Counted from the stretch's first letter, positions 8,994-17,944 are shown. The stretch: 64,000 nt of DNA from Onstottus_B arcticum (GCA_038040485.1 JBBPIE010000010.1:124001-188000), one strand, 5' to 3'. Numbers and translations are program-made. The notes: generated by a model from the letters alone, not told the origin.

Positions 8994-9118
8994 TCGCGGC
9001 GCTTCATCATCAAGAATCAGTCTGCCAGCGCAGCGTGTTTGAGCTCTCGAGCGAGCAGCCCTGCCTTCAGCGGGGATTTCCAGTCCTGTATCAAGACTGA
9101 CGAGGGGAACACAGCCTG

Positions 9119-11062
9119 ATGGAGAAAGCCGAACCCGACAAGCCGGGCGTCAGTTCGACGTTCCGAGGCTTGTTCCGCGTAAAATCACTCGACTCAATTC
9201 TCAAAGACGCCGAAGAACCCGAACATCAACTTCGCCGAGCCCTCGGTCCCGTGCAGCTCACCTTGTTCGGCATAGGCGCGATCATCGGCGCGGGAATCTT
9301 TGCGACAATCGGCACCGCCGCTGCCGGCGACGCGAACCGTCCAGGCGCGGGCCCTGCGTTGATGGTCTCGTTTGTGATAACCGCCATCGTTTGCGGCTTC
9401 ACTGCTCTCTGCTACGCCGAGTTCGCTTCGATGGTCCCGATCTCCGGCTCGGCGTACACCTATTCGTACGCGACGCTCGGCGAAGTCGTGGCGTGGATCA
9501 TCGGCTGGGATTTGATCATTGAATATGCGGTCGGCAACATCGCAGTCGCAATTAGTTGGGCGAACTATTTCAAGACGCTGGTCGCCGGTCTGCACATCCC
9601 CGGAATCGCGCCCAACGGCATCCACATCCCCGACTGGATCTCGATGGACTACCGCACCGCTGCTAAGGTGCCGGGAGTCTACGAAAACGCGCCGCACCTC
9701 TTTGGCAAGCCGATCATCTTCAACGTGCTGGCAATCGCAATCGTCGCCTTTATCACGATCGTTCTGATTTGGGGCATTCGCGAGAGCGCGCGGTTTAACG
9801 CAACGATGGTTGTGATCAAGATCCTGGTTCTGATTTTCTTCATCACCGTCGGATTCACGTACGTCCAGCCGTCGAATTGGACGCCGTTCAGTCCCACAGG
9901 GTTTGCGGGGATCAGCGCCGGAGCGGCCATCGTGTTCTTTGCCTACATCGGATTTGACGCCGTCTCGACGGTTGCCGAAGAGACCAGAAACCCGCAACGT
10001 AACTTGCCGATTGGTATCATCGCTTCGTTGATCATATGCACGATCTTCTATGCAGTCGTAGCGATGGTTTTCACCGGCCTGATCTCCTATCCGGATCTGA
10101 AAGCCAAACTCGCGACTGAGCAAGCCGAGCCGCTGACGATGGCATTGCAGCACGTAGGCGAGCAGGCTCACACCGATCTGGGGTGGGCTATTGGAATCGT
10201 GGCTTTTGGATCGGTCATCGCGCACACCGCGGTATTGCTGGTCTTTCAGCTCGGTCAGCCGCGCATTTTCTTTTCGATGGCGCGCGACGGATTGCTGCCC
10301 CCCGTGTTTTACAAAGTTCATCCTAAGTATCGAACTCCGCACATCTCGACGATCCTGACCGGGATCTTCGTCGGCGTCTTCGCAGCAGTGGCAAGCATCG
10401 ACGAGATGGTTGATTTGACCAACATCGGGACGTTGTTTGCTTTCATTCTGGTGTGCGCGGGAATAATCGTTTTGCGGATCAAAGACCCCGATAGGCCGCG
10501 GCCGTTCCGCGTGCCTGGCGGTCTGATCATTCCGATTCTCGGCATCATCTCGTGTTTTTATCTGATCTACTATTTGCCTCCGACGTCGTGGCTAAGATTT
10601 GCGGCGTGGTTGAATTTGGGGTTTGTGATCTATGTTGGCTACGGCTCGGTCAACAGCCGATTGACTGGGCGGCACCGGTCAGAGAACCCGGCTGCGCATG
10701 ACGCTCATACGGCTCAGGTTGGATCCTGGCTGGGTTTGTTGGGAACTGCGCTGCTGTTTTTCATGCGCGGCTTTGATGTTTGGCTGGGAGCGCTCAAGAC
10801 TCACGAAGAACTGACGGGCTTCTCAAAAGCCGCAGCCGCGTTTCGAGACGTCTTGCACCCGGGGCCGTGGGTCGAAGTGTCATGGTTTCTGATCGTCCCG
10901 CTGGCGCTGAATGCATTCGTGCTCTGCCCGATCATCTTTCGCAGAGCCGCGAACGCAAAGCGAGCAAGCGCTTCGATCAGCACCACAAGCCGCGCGATAG
11001 CAGCAGTGTTAGGGCTGGCGATCATCGCTTATTTCGCAATGGTCTGGCTGCATAATCACTGA
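9119..11062 (+). CDS. APC-superfamily amino-acid permease, CAT-like
   Basis: The 647-residue inner-membrane transporter probably imports amino acids by proton symport. The first helix has the APC glycine motif IGAIIGAGIFATIG (about residue 55). Later signatures are SGSAYTYSYATLGE in helix 3, AYIGFDAVSTVAEE in helix 8 and RIFFSMARDGLLP, all typical of the cationic amino-acid transporter (CAT) branch. About 12 to 14 helices are expected. Compared with the third permease of the cluster it has an N-terminal extension of about 25 residues, an insert with EQAEPLTMALQHVGEQ before a helix, and extra C-terminal helices. Substrate cannot be told from sequence. It is the first of three tandem permeases. 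Confidence 0.9.
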   Translation: MEKAEPDKPGVSSTFRGLFRVKSLDSILKDAEEPEHQLRRALGPVQLTLFGIGAIIGAGIFATIGTAAAGDANRPGAGPALMVSFVITAIVCGFTALCYAEFASMVPISGSAYTYSYATLGEVVAWIIGWDLIIEYAVGNIAVAISWANYFKTLVAGLHIPGIAPNGIHIPDWISMDYRTAAKVPGVYENAPHLFGKPIIFNVLAIAIVAFITIVLIWGIRESARFNATMVVIKILVLIFFITVGFTYVQPSNWTPFSPTGFAGISAGAAIVFFAYIGFDAVSTVAEETRNPQRNLPIGIIASLIICTIFYAVVAMVFTGLISYPDLKAKLATEQAEPLTMALQHVGEQAHTDLGWAIGIVAFGSVIAHTAVLLVFQLGQPRIFFSMARDGLLPPVFYKVHPKYRTPHISTILTGIFVGVFAAVASIDEMVDLTNIGTLFAFILVCAGIIVLRIKDPDRPRPFRVPGGLIIPILGIISCFYLIYYLPPTSWLRFAAWLNLGFVIYVGYGSVNSRLTGRHRSENPAAHDAHTAQVGSWLGLLGTALLFFMRGFDVWLGALKTHEELTGFSKAAAAFRDVLHPGPWVEVSWFLIVPLALNAFVLCPIIFRRAANAKRASASISTTSRAIAAVLGLAIIAYFAMVWLHNH

Positions 11063-11086
11063 GGTGTTTGGAGTGCAGTGTTTGAA

Positions 11087-11141
11087 GTACCGCCTTCAGG
11101 CGGAAGCTTGGGGACCGACACATTCCGCCTGAAGACGGTAC
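11087..11141. repeat. Inverted pair of GTACCGCCTTCAGGCGG hairpins
   Basis: The left arm 11087-11105 and right arm 11123-11141 are 19 bases long with one mismatch. Each arm is itself a small hairpin (CCGCCT/AGGCGG). The element lies between the first and second permease genes and could stabilise or stop transcript processing there. Confidence 0.75.
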
Positions 11142-11160
11142 GACGAACTGGAGGAGAAGA

Positions 11161-12684
11161 ATGGCAGACGCTGCCGTCGCAGTCGAAGATCAAAAGACCG
11201 GGTTTATTCGCGGGCTAGGCTTGCTCGACTCGACAATGATCGTGGCCGGCTCAATGATCGGCTCGGGCATCTTCATCGTATCGGCTGAGATGTCTCGGCA
11301 AGTCGGCTCGCCGGGCTGGCTGCTTGTCGCCTGGGTGATCACGGGAGCGCTCACGGTGGTAGGCGCGCTCAGCTACGGCGAGCTTGCGGCGATGATGCCC
11401 AAAGCGGGCGGCCAATATGTCTATCTCCGCGAAGCCTTCTCACCGATGTGGGGTTTCCTGTACGGCTGGACGCTTTTCATGGTGATCCAGACGGGGACAA
11501 TCGCTGCCGTAGCGGTCGGGTTCGCAAGGTATTTTGGAGTGCTCTGGCCCACGCTCTCAGAAAGCAACTACATCGTTAATCCCATCCATCTCGGCTCCGG
11601 CTATGCGATTTCGCTTTCAACTGCGCAACTGGTCGGCTTGTTGCTGATCGCGCTCCTGACGTGGATGAACACGCGCGGGTTGAAGCTCGGCAAACTGGTT
11701 CAGAACGTTTTCACCTTTGCAAAGACCGGCGCCTTGATAGCGCTGATTGTTCTGGGACTGTTGATCGGGTGGAAGGCGTCCGCGGTAAGCGCCAACTTCG
11801 GAGACTTCTGGGCCGTGCGCGGAAAGCTTCAAGACGTGGGGCCCAACGGATTGACGGCGATCACCACGTTTGGGTTGTTCGTTGCGATCTGCGTTTCGCA
11901 AACCAACTCGCTCTTCTCTGCTGATGCCTGGAACAACATCACGTTCACCGCCGGCGAAGTCAAGAACCCAAAGCGCAACGTTCCGCTCTCGCTGGCATTC
12001 GGCACAATGCTGGTCATCGCTTTGTACCTGCTGGCGAATGTAGCTTATCTGGTGACCTTGCCCTTCGAGACCATTCAAGCCGTGCCGAGCGATCGTGTTG
12101 CTTCCGCGACCGCAGATGTGATCTTTCCCGGCCTGGGCGCGACAATCATGGCGGTCTTTATCATGGTTTCGACGTTCGGCTGCAACAATGGATTAATACT
12201 CGCGGGCGCGCGAGCTTATTGGGCGATGGCTCGCGACGGGCTTTTCTTCAAATCAGCGGGAGAGCTAAACAACAACCACGTACCGGCGTGGGGTCTTGTG
12301 ATTCAGGGGATATGGGCGGCCGTGCTTGTGCTGCCACGAACGATAACGGGAACAAACCCGGCGACCGGCGAAACGACTTACGGCAACCTGTATGGGAACC
12401 TGTTGACTTACGTGATATCGGCGGCGCTGGTCTTTTATATACTCACGATCCTGGGCATCTTTGTCCTCAGGCACAAGCGCCCGGACGCCGAGCGGCCGTA
12501 TCGGGCATTCGGCTACCCCATCGTTCCGGCGCTGTACATCATCGGCGCCGCGGTGATTCTGGGAGTGTTATTCGTTTATCAGACCGCGACAACCTGGCCG
12601 GGGTTGATCATTATAGCCACCGGCGTACCGGTTTACTTCATCTGGCGAAAAGTAGGGGTCGCTTCGCCGGAGCAGGAAGGATGA
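11161..12684 (+). CDS. APC-superfamily amino-acid permease (LAT-like branch)
   Basis: The 507-residue polytopic protein begins with a short hydrophilic tail, then the first helix with VAGSMIGSGIFIVS, the APC substrate-backbone-binding glycine motif. Helix 3 has MMPKAGGQYVYLREAFSP, characteristic of the L-type/serine-threonine exchanger group, and the region LILAGARAYWAMARDGLFF matches helix 9-10 loops. It differs clearly from the first and third permeases, which belong to the CAT branch, so the cluster mixes two transporter types. The ATG at 11161 follows a GGAGGAGAAG ribosome-binding site. The gene follows the first permease by 98 bases and is probably in the same operon. Confidence 0.9.
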   Translation: MADAAVAVEDQKTGFIRGLGLLDSTMIVAGSMIGSGIFIVSAEMSRQVGSPGWLLVAWVITGALTVVGALSYGELAAMMPKAGGQYVYLREAFSPMWGFLYGWTLFMVIQTGTIAAVAVGFARYFGVLWPTLSESNYIVNPIHLGSGYAISLSTAQLVGLLLIALLTWMNTRGLKLGKLVQNVFTFAKTGALIALIVLGLLIGWKASAVSANFGDFWAVRGKLQDVGPNGLTAITTFGLFVAICVSQTNSLFSADAWNNITFTAGEVKNPKRNVPLSLAFGTMLVIALYLLANVAYLVTLPFETIQAVPSDRVASATADVIFPGLGATIMAVFIMVSTFGCNNGLILAGARAYWAMARDGLFFKSAGELNNNHVPAWGLVIQGIWAAVLVLPRTITGTNPATGETTYGNLYGNLLTYVISAALVFYILTILGIFVLRHKRPDAERPYRAFGYPIVPALYIIGAAVILGVLFVYQTATTWPGLIIIATGVPVYFIWRKVGVASPEQEG

Positions 12685-12757
12685 GATGCAGGGGGCTGGG
12701 CTTGTCCCTCCCCGAATCGCCCTCAGGCGGTGACTGTCATGGCCCGTCGGCCATTTC

Positions 12758-12782
12758 GGGCAGGTACAAACCCTGCCCCTAC
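12758..12782 (-). repeat. REP-like hairpin with GTAG head
   Basis: On the minus strand a GTAG at 12782-12779 is followed by a 7-base-pair stem GGGCAGG/CCTGCCC with a short loop. Just left (12741-12757) is a second small inverted word GGCCCGTCGGCC. The unit sits between the second and third permease genes. Confidence 0.6.
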
Positions 12783-12805
12783 AAATTCGCGGAGGACTTT
12801 AGAAA

Positions 12806-14386
12806 ATGGCGAATCAACTCTGGGCAAGAAAACCACTCGAAGTATTGCTCGCTGAAATGAAGGGCGATCACAGGCTTCGCCGAGTACTCGGCCCGATTCA
12901 GCTCACATCTCTTGGAGTCGGCGCGATCATCGGCGCCGGCATCTTTGTCGCGACCGGGGCGGCTGCTCATAACACCGCCGGTCCAGCGCTGATGGTTTCC
13001 TATGTCATCGCAGGGATTACGTGCGTGTTCGCGGCCCTCTGTTACGCGGAATTCGCTTCTATGGCGCCGGTTGCGGGTTCGGCGTTTACTTACGCCTATG
13101 CCACGCTGGGCGAGCTATTCGCCTGGATCATAGGCTGGGACCTGGTGCTCGAATACGCGGTCGGTTCGGCGACCGTTGCAAATGGCTGGTCGAGCTTCTT
13201 CCAGAGTTTGCTTCCAGGGCTCGGCATCCACTTGCCCGATGCGATCAGGCAGGCGCCCATCGTCTACGACGCTACCGCGGGACACTTCGTCAGAACCAAT
13301 GGCTTCGTGAACCTCCCTGCGGTGATCATCGTGCTCATCGTTACGGCGGTGCTGGTGAAGGGCATCCAGGAGAGCGCAAGCTTCAACGCGACTATGGTCT
13401 TCATAAAGGTAGCGGCCGTGCTATTCGTCATCTGCGTGGGCGCCTTTTACATCAACCCAGACAACTGGAAACCCTTCACGCCCTATGGATGGGGCGGGCT
13501 TAACCTCTTTGGATACACGGTGTGGGGCGAGAATGTTGGCGGCACGCCCGTGGGAATGCTTGCCGGAAGCGCGATCATCTTTTTTGCTTACATTGGATTC
13601 GACTCGGTTTCAACGCATGCCGAGGAGGCAAAGCGGCCGAGCCGAGACGTCCCGATTGCCATCGTCACGTCATTGCTCATCTGCACCGTGCTTTACGTGG
13701 CAGTCGTGGTCGTGCTCACTGGAATGGTGAAATACAATCGCATCGACACGGGAGCCGGTGTCTCGGCGGCCTTCAAGGATGTTGGGCTGCCCTGGGCCGA
13801 GGTCATAATCGCATCGGCGGGCGTCGCCGGCATCACGTCGGTGCTGCTGGTAATGATGTTGTCAGCGCCGCGTGTCTTTCTGGCTATGGCGCGCGACGGA
13901 CTGGTTCCACCAAAGTTCTTTGCCGCTATACATCCGCGCTTCCAGACGCCGTGGAAAACGACGATTCTCATCGGGGCTTTTGTGGCAATCGGCGCTGGGC
14001 TGCTGCCCATTGAAGCCTTGCTCCAGATGACCAACATCGGAACTCTCTTCGCCTTCGCGGTGGTCTGCACCGCCGTGCTGATCATGCGCCGAACACACCC
14101 GAACGCGGAGCGCCCCTTCCGTTGCCCGTTAGTGCCGCTCGTCCCCATCCTCGGCATCCTTATGTGTTTGATGCTGATGTTTTCATTGCCCGCGGCAAAC
14201 TGGCTGCGCCTCATTGTCTGGCTTCTGATCGGGCTGGTCATCTATTTCGCGTACAGCCGGCGCCATAGCTTTATGAGAGGTTATCTTGCTCAAGAAATGT
14301 CGGCCCACGGCGTTTCGCCCGGCGGGGCGCTGGTTGACGACGTGGAAACGAAGGACAAATCTCATCCCGACGCTGATGGCAAGTAG
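12806..14386 (+). CDS. APC-superfamily amino-acid permease, CAT-like
   Basis: The 526-residue membrane transporter is a paralogue of the first permease of the cluster. Shared blocks are LRRVLGPIQLT, GAIIGAGIFVATG, APVAGSAFTYAYATLGE, SAIIFFAYIGFDSVSTHAEEA and RVFLAMARDGLVPP. These place it in the CAT group. The C-terminus is hydrophilic and ends with a charged DVETKDKSHPDADGK tail in the cytoplasm. Substrate is unknown; basic or small neutral amino acids are typical. It is the last gene of the permease cluster and is followed by a hairpin terminator (14404-14434). Confidence 0.9.
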   Translation: MANQLWARKPLEVLLAEMKGDHRLRRVLGPIQLTSLGVGAIIGAGIFVATGAAAHNTAGPALMVSYVIAGITCVFAALCYAEFASMAPVAGSAFTYAYATLGELFAWIIGWDLVLEYAVGSATVANGWSSFFQSLLPGLGIHLPDAIRQAPIVYDATAGHFVRTNGFVNLPAVIIVLIVTAVLVKGIQESASFNATMVFIKVAAVLFVICVGAFYINPDNWKPFTPYGWGGLNLFGYTVWGENVGGTPVGMLAGSAIIFFAYIGFDSVSTHAEEAKRPSRDVPIAIVTSLLICTVLYVAVVVVLTGMVKYNRIDTGAGVSAAFKDVGLPWAEVIIASAGVAGITSVLLVMMLSAPRVFLAMARDGLVPPKFFAAIHPRFQTPWKTTILIGAFVAIGAGLLPIEALLQMTNIGTLFAFAVVCTAVLIMRRTHPNAERPFRCPLVPLVPILGILMCLMLMFSLPAANWLRLIVWLLIGLVIYFAYSRRHSFMRGYLAQEMSAHGVSPGGALVDDVETKDKSHPDADGK

Positions 14387-14403
14387 CGTCGATCGGTAGT
14401 AAG

Positions 14404-14434
14404 GGGCGGTGATCACCTCTGGGTATCATCGCCC
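14404..14434 (+). terminator. Rho-independent terminator after the permease cluster
   Basis: A 10-base-pair stem (14404-14413 with 14425-14434, one G-T wobble) with an 11-base loop is followed by a T-rich run, ATTCCCTTTTCTGCTTCTTT. It lies 18 bases after the third permease stop. Confidence 0.7.
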
Positions 14435-14622
14435 ATTCCCTTTTCTGCTTCTTTAGAATCTCCTCCAAACCAACCGTGCGAAATCAGACTCGGGTCATTT
14501 ACTGTTTTTGAGACGAGCTTTGATGGGTGGGGTTCGAGTTTGCGTCGCATTTCAAGTTCTTTGCAGAGTTCGTCACTGTTTTTCCGTCATCTATTAGTGG
14601 GAAGATAGTGGAGGGATTAACC

Positions 14623-16053
14623 ATGCCTGAGTTTCATTCCGAACCATACATCCATCTCGCCGGGCTTTCACACGACTCGGCGCTCATCGCATGGGGTGCA
14701 TTCTTCTTCAGGGTAAAGAGCAAGAGGGAAGGTGATGAATTCAAGCTTGTTGACGACGACGACCTCGAAGATGTACATCCGCCTCGCAAGACCACGATTG
14801 GGGCGCGCTCTGAGCCTTATGGGAGGGCAAGGGTCGAGGTCTTCGACGCTGCGGGGGCAAAGGTCGCATCCGCCGAAACCACCGCTACTAACTGGGTTCG
14901 AGTGACGGGTTTGAAGCCCAATACTGAATATACCTACAAGATTTTCTTAAGGGATGAGGAGTGGGCTGCGGGGGAGCGCAGAGATTGGGTGGCGGGTCCG
15001 GAAGGCCAGGGACTGAAGAGAATTGGCAGGAGCTATGACAATCGCTTTCGCACTCATCCGGGTCCCGACCAGTCAGAACCTCTGAACTTCGCTGTTCTGG
15101 GCGACTTCGGCACAGGAGTTCGCAAGCCTTCCAGAGAAGACCGGCGCCAGCGCGAGGTTGCCGCGGCGATTGAGCGCGCAGTAGACACGAGAGGCGTTCG
15201 CCTCATATTGACCACCGGGGACAACATCTACGCCGGAAAGACTTTTCTCGGACTGCCAATAAAAAACACCGGCGACGAAGACGATGATTGGTTCTTCACC
15301 TACTATCAGCCGTATCGCTATATCATAAATCGTGTGCCGGTTTATCCGACGGTCGGAAACCACGACGACAGCGAGACCGAAAAGAGCGATGACCGCGATC
15401 AGATGATGGACAACTTCTATCTGATCGAACGGATGTCGACGGAAGAGCTGATGGGACATCCTTTGCTCCACCAGGGATTGTTTTATCGCTTCCGATTTGG
15501 CGCAGACATCGAGTTCATCTGTATCGATACGACAAAGGCGAAATTCAAACGCCTGTTCGAGCATTCAACATTCGTTCCCTTTGTCGAGTCTTCCCTGCCG
15601 GACGCGTCAACGGCAGGCCCAACCGCGCCCGCCTGGCGCATACCTTTTGCGCACCATCCGCCTTACTGCGCGGGGCCGCGCCATCGCAACACAGACTCTA
15701 TGCTGGAGCGGCTTGTGCCTCTATTCAAACGAGCAAAGGTCAGGGCGGTCCTCGCCGGCCACGAGCATAGTTTCCAGCACTCGCGCGCGGACGACATCAA
15801 CTATTTCATCACTGGCGGAGGCGGAAAAGTAACCCTCGACCGCCCTACACGTTTCAGCGAGGCGCATACTTTAACCTGGGCCGCTGAAGCTCATTTCTTG
15901 CTCGTTGAAGTTAATCGCGAACGGATGATAGTGACGCCGCTTGGCGAGCTTGACGCAAGCGATAGCCTTTCTGCAATCACAAGACTGACTCCTGGCGGAA
16001 AGCAGGAGAGCGCGCCGATCGAAATACCTTTAGCAAAGCCCGCCGGCGGTTGA
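14623..16053 (+). CDS. Purple-acid-phosphatase-like metallophosphoesterase
   Basis: The start is set at ATG 14623 (MPEFHSEPYIHLAG), preceded by GGAGGG eight bases away; the frame is open up to 14527. The 476-residue protein has an N-terminal fibronectin-like beta domain (to about residue 140, with TNWVRVTGLKPNTEYTYKI) and a metallophosphoesterase domain. The binuclear metal site is visible: GDFGTG, GDNIYAG, GNHDD, FAHHPPY and AGHEHSFQH. This order matches purple acid phosphatases. No signal peptide is present, which is unusual for the group and suggests a cytoplasmic enzyme. Substrates would be phosphomonoesters. The gene stands alone between the permease terminator and a MITE-like element. 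Confidence 0.85.
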   Translation: MPEFHSEPYIHLAGLSHDSALIAWGAFFFRVKSKREGDEFKLVDDDDLEDVHPPRKTTIGARSEPYGRARVEVFDAAGAKVASAETTATNWVRVTGLKPNTEYTYKIFLRDEEWAAGERRDWVAGPEGQGLKRIGRSYDNRFRTHPGPDQSEPLNFAVLGDFGTGVRKPSREDRRQREVAAAIERAVDTRGVRLILTTGDNIYAGKTFLGLPIKNTGDEDDDWFFTYYQPYRYIINRVPVYPTVGNHDDSETEKSDDRDQMMDNFYLIERMSTEELMGHPLLHQGLFYRFRFGADIEFICIDTTKAKFKRLFEHSTFVPFVESSLPDASTAGPTAPAWRIPFAHHPPYCAGPRHRNTDSMLERLVPLFKRAKVRAVLAGHEHSFQHSRADDINYFITGGGGKVTLDRPTRFSEAHTLTWAAEAHFLLVEVNRERMIVTPLGELDASDSLSAITRLTPGGKQESAPIEIPLAKPAGG

Positions 16054-16102
16054 ATGAACCACGTGATAAGAGCCACGCGCGCCCCGACAAGCTGCCCATC
16101 CT

Positions 16103-16262
16103 GGTAGTGTCCTATTTAGTGTGTTGCTCGATTGGAAAACCGCCAAGACGCCAAGAGCGCCAAGGTTAAACCAAGAATCCGTTGAGAATCTTGGCGCTCT
16201 TGGCGTCTTGGCGGTTGCTCGATGCGCGGACAAAACGAGCAACACAACTCTAGGACACTACC
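16103..16262. mobile_element. MITE-like element with 12-base terminal inverted repeats and 8-base flanking repeat
   Basis: The ends are GGTAGTGTCCTA (16103-16114) and its exact reverse complement (16251-16262). Directly outside are CCCATCCT (16095-16102) and CCCATCTT (16263-16270), 7 of 8 identical, as expected of a target-site duplication. A second inverted word TGTTGCTCG/CGAGCAACA follows inside. The core is a perfect 25-base palindrome arm pair (16140-16164 and 16190-16214) of CGCCAAGACGCCAAGAG-type words. There is no room for a transposase, so it would be moved in trans. Confidence 0.65.
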
Positions 16263-16277
16263 CCCATCTTCTATTCG

Positions 16278-16307
16278 TTGACGCACGTTTCGCCCAGACG
16301 TTAGAAT
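16278..16307 (+). promoter_or_regulatory. Promoter for tRNA-Leu
   Basis: TTGACG at 16278-16283, an 18-base spacer and TAGAAT at 16302-16307. Transcription would begin near 16314, about 29 bases before the mature tRNA 5' end. Confidence 0.55.
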
Positions 16308-16342
16308 AGCTGGCGCTTTGAAATGCTATTCAAGTCTTTGAA

Positions 16343-16429
16343 GGGGATGTGGCGGAATTGGCAGACGCGAAGGTCTCAAAAACCTTTAAGGGTAACCTTG
16401 TGTGGGTTCGATTCCCACCATCCCCACCA
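16343..16429 (+). tRNA. tRNA-Leu (anticodon CAA)
   Basis: A complete class II tRNA folds: acceptor stem GGGGATG/CATCCCC, D-arm GCGGAATTGGCAGACGC, anticodon stem AAGGT/ACCTT with loop CTCAAAA giving anticodon CAA, a long variable arm AAGG/CCTT, and a T-arm GTGGGTTCGATTCCCAC. The discriminator is A (16426), and CCA is encoded at 16427-16429. It reads UUG leucine codons. No integrase or duplicated 3' end was seen next to it. Confidence 0.97.
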
Positions 16430-16433
16430 CAAA

Positions 16434-16516
16434 CCAGTCGCCAGTGATCAGTGGCCAGTGGTCAGTTCGTTTCCGTCTCGAGCAACTGGCCGCCGATTGC
16501 CGGTCACCGGCCACTG
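16434..16516. repeat. Degenerate palindrome of CAGTGGCCAGT words after the tRNA
   Basis: Left words at 16434-16466 (CAGTGATCAGTGGCCAGTGG) and right words at 16483-16516 are partly complementary. The arms have diverged. It occupies the space between the tRNA and the next gene and may be an old member of the tandem-arm palindromes. Confidence 0.5.
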
Positions 16517-16519
16517 CTT

Positions 16520-17404
16520 ATGAAGAAAGCTGAAATCAGCTTCGACTCGATTCCGAGCTCCGTCGTATCGGAAACGACGCTCAAGATTTGTCTCAAGTGC
16601 GCGTTCGACGTCATAACCAAACAACTCAAGCTCACGCCGCGCACCGCTTTCTCCGAGCTAAAGAAGCACGTGCCTGAAGAATCAGACTTCAGCGGTGCAG
16701 CTACCTCCAGGCCTCACTTCTTCGCCGGCAAGGAAATCGATCACTGTCCGTTCTGCAACGGAGCGAAGCGCTGGTTCGCCGATTTTCATGCCCGGCGCAT
16801 CGACGCGCATCCATCATTCGAAAAGGAACGCAAGAAGCTCTGGGCTACACTCAAGAAACAACCCGAGCGCTTCACCATCTGGAGCCCTGAGCGCACCAAG
16901 ATGCAGATTTTCTCCGAGTGGCTCGAGCGTTTGAATCGAAGCATCGACTTCGAAGGCGATCACTGGCTGCTCGATGTAGCCATTTCGCACATCAAGCGTT
17001 TCTCGCCGTCCAGCGATTGGGACACGGCGCTTGCCGGCGGAGTTCGGCGCGTTCAGCTTTCACGCGAAGCCGAAGATGACTGGCGTTACGAGAACGGGTG
17101 GCTGTACGTGTCGCCGGGACTCTACGGCGATGCCCTGATGATACAGCACTTGATTTCGCGGTCTCATCTTCACGGCGGTCGAACCTTCGAAGGCCGGTTG
17201 ACGCTTCACGAGTTGATGCGACGCCTTCGGCGCATCGGCTACTTCGAAGCGCGCGGCATCGACGCCGGCGAACCCTTTGAAGCGTTCGAACAGGCGATCG
17301 TTATGATAGTTGATTCGGGACCGAGCGCCGTGTACTATGCCGTGGACCGAAAGGACTACCTTGATAAACTCAAATCTGTCTACGAGAAGAAACGCGATAA
17401 ATAA
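16520..17404 (+). CDS. Conserved hypothetical protein with two Cys pairs
   Basis: The start is set at ATG 16520 (MKKAEISFDSIPSS), since the 23 residues upstream come from the repeat after the tRNA. The 294-residue protein is soluble and charged. It has LKICLKCAFDV near residue 30 and DHCPFCNGAKRW near residue 80, two C-x-x-C pairs that could bind one zinc, followed by an alpha-helical region rich in Trp and basic residues. I do not recognise the family. The stop at 17402-17404 is one base from the start of the next gene, so the two are translationally linked and may work together. Confidence 0.75.
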   Translation: MKKAEISFDSIPSSVVSETTLKICLKCAFDVITKQLKLTPRTAFSELKKHVPEESDFSGAATSRPHFFAGKEIDHCPFCNGAKRWFADFHARRIDAHPSFEKERKKLWATLKKQPERFTIWSPERTKMQIFSEWLERLNRSIDFEGDHWLLDVAISHIKRFSPSSDWDTALAGGVRRVQLSREAEDDWRYENGWLYVSPGLYGDALMIQHLISRSHLHGGRTFEGRLTLHELMRRLRRIGYFEARGIDAGEPFEAFEQAIVMIVDSGPSAVYYAVDRKDYLDKLKSVYEKKRDK

Positions 17405-17405
17405 G

Positions 17406-17807
17406 ATGAAGAAAACACCGGTCTCAATCTTGATGATCCTTATTCTCGCGGGTCTCGCCGCCGCGCAAGACGCCGCGCAAACCGGATTCGTTATCTCGTT
17501 AAAGAACGGCAGCACCATCCGCGGCCGCGCGCTCACCCGCGACGAATCGAGCGGCTCGTTGCGGCTGGCGATGACCCAGACAGCCTCGGGCGAGGCTAAG
17601 AGCTACGCGATCATCTCGCCCGATGACGCGGTTGACATTCGGTCTTCATCAAGCGACACCGACTCGATAAGGATAAAGCTCAAGGGTGGAAGCGAGTTGA
17701 AGTGCAAGGAGTTTGTTCTGCAGGGCGACGCCGTTGCGGTCAAGCTCGGGTCGGCTACGCGAGTCGAAGTGAAGTGGAGCGATATCGAGTCGATCAGCTT
17801 TCAGTAG
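17406..17807 (+). CDS. Small secreted protein of unknown function
   Basis: The 133-residue product starts MKKTPVSILMILILAGLAAAQ, a clear Sec signal peptide with a likely cleavage after Ala-Ala. The mature part is about 112 residues and looks beta-rich: FVISLKNGSTIRGRALTRDE, then IRIKLKGGSELKCKEFVLQG, and VEVKWSDIESISFQ. Repeated K-x-G-S-x-I/L strands recall small Sm-like or SH3-like secreted barrels found in Acidobacteriota, but no family can be named with certainty. The start is one base after the stop of the zinc-ribbon-like gene, so the pair forms an operon. A palindrome follows the stop at once. Confidence 0.75.
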   Translation: MKKTPVSILMILILAGLAAAQDAAQTGFVISLKNGSTIRGRALTRDESSGSLRLAMTQTASGEAKSYAIISPDDAVDIRSSSSDTDSIRIKLKGGSELKCKEFVLQGDAVAVKLGSATRVEVKWSDIESISFQ

Positions 17808-17811
17808 GGCT

Positions 17812-17944
17812 GCTCGAGGATGGAGGATGGAGGATGGAGGATGGAGGATAGAGGATCGAGCATAGAGAATAGAGGATCGAGAATGGAAGATTGATAGCTC
17901 GACCTGCTAACCTCGATCCTCAATCCTCGATCCTCAATCCTCGC
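17812..17944. repeat. Tandem-arm palindrome built of GGATGGA / TCCTCAA words
   Basis: The left arm (about 17812-17885) has repeated GGATGGA and GGATCGA words. The right arm (about 17910-17944) has TCCTCGATCCTCAA words. It lies between convergent genes. The last five codons of the PLP decarboxylase (stop at 17920) fall inside the right arm. Confidence 0.8.

Larger units (their letters stand above)
8437..9118. other. Gene-free 680-base gap with hairpin repeats, a promoter and a long leader
   Basis: No credible coding frame is seen. The left half carries four short hairpin units (8591-8772). About 8860-8925 has words such as CGTGTCTTTGCGCCTTGG that recur elsewhere in the window. A promoter-like pair lies at 8965-8993, followed by about 118 bases of untranslated leader before the first permease. 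The leader contains GC-rich inverted words (around 9040-9085), but I cannot assign it to a riboswitch class. Confidence 0.6.

Noticed and set aside
9194..10342. 382-codon minus-strand frame inside the first permease
   Set aside because: Arg/Asp-rich, no domain; its length comes from the high GC of the permease gene on the other strand.
16343..16429. tRNA-Leu as an integration site for an island
   Set aside because: No integrase and no duplicated 3' tRNA end were found nearby.
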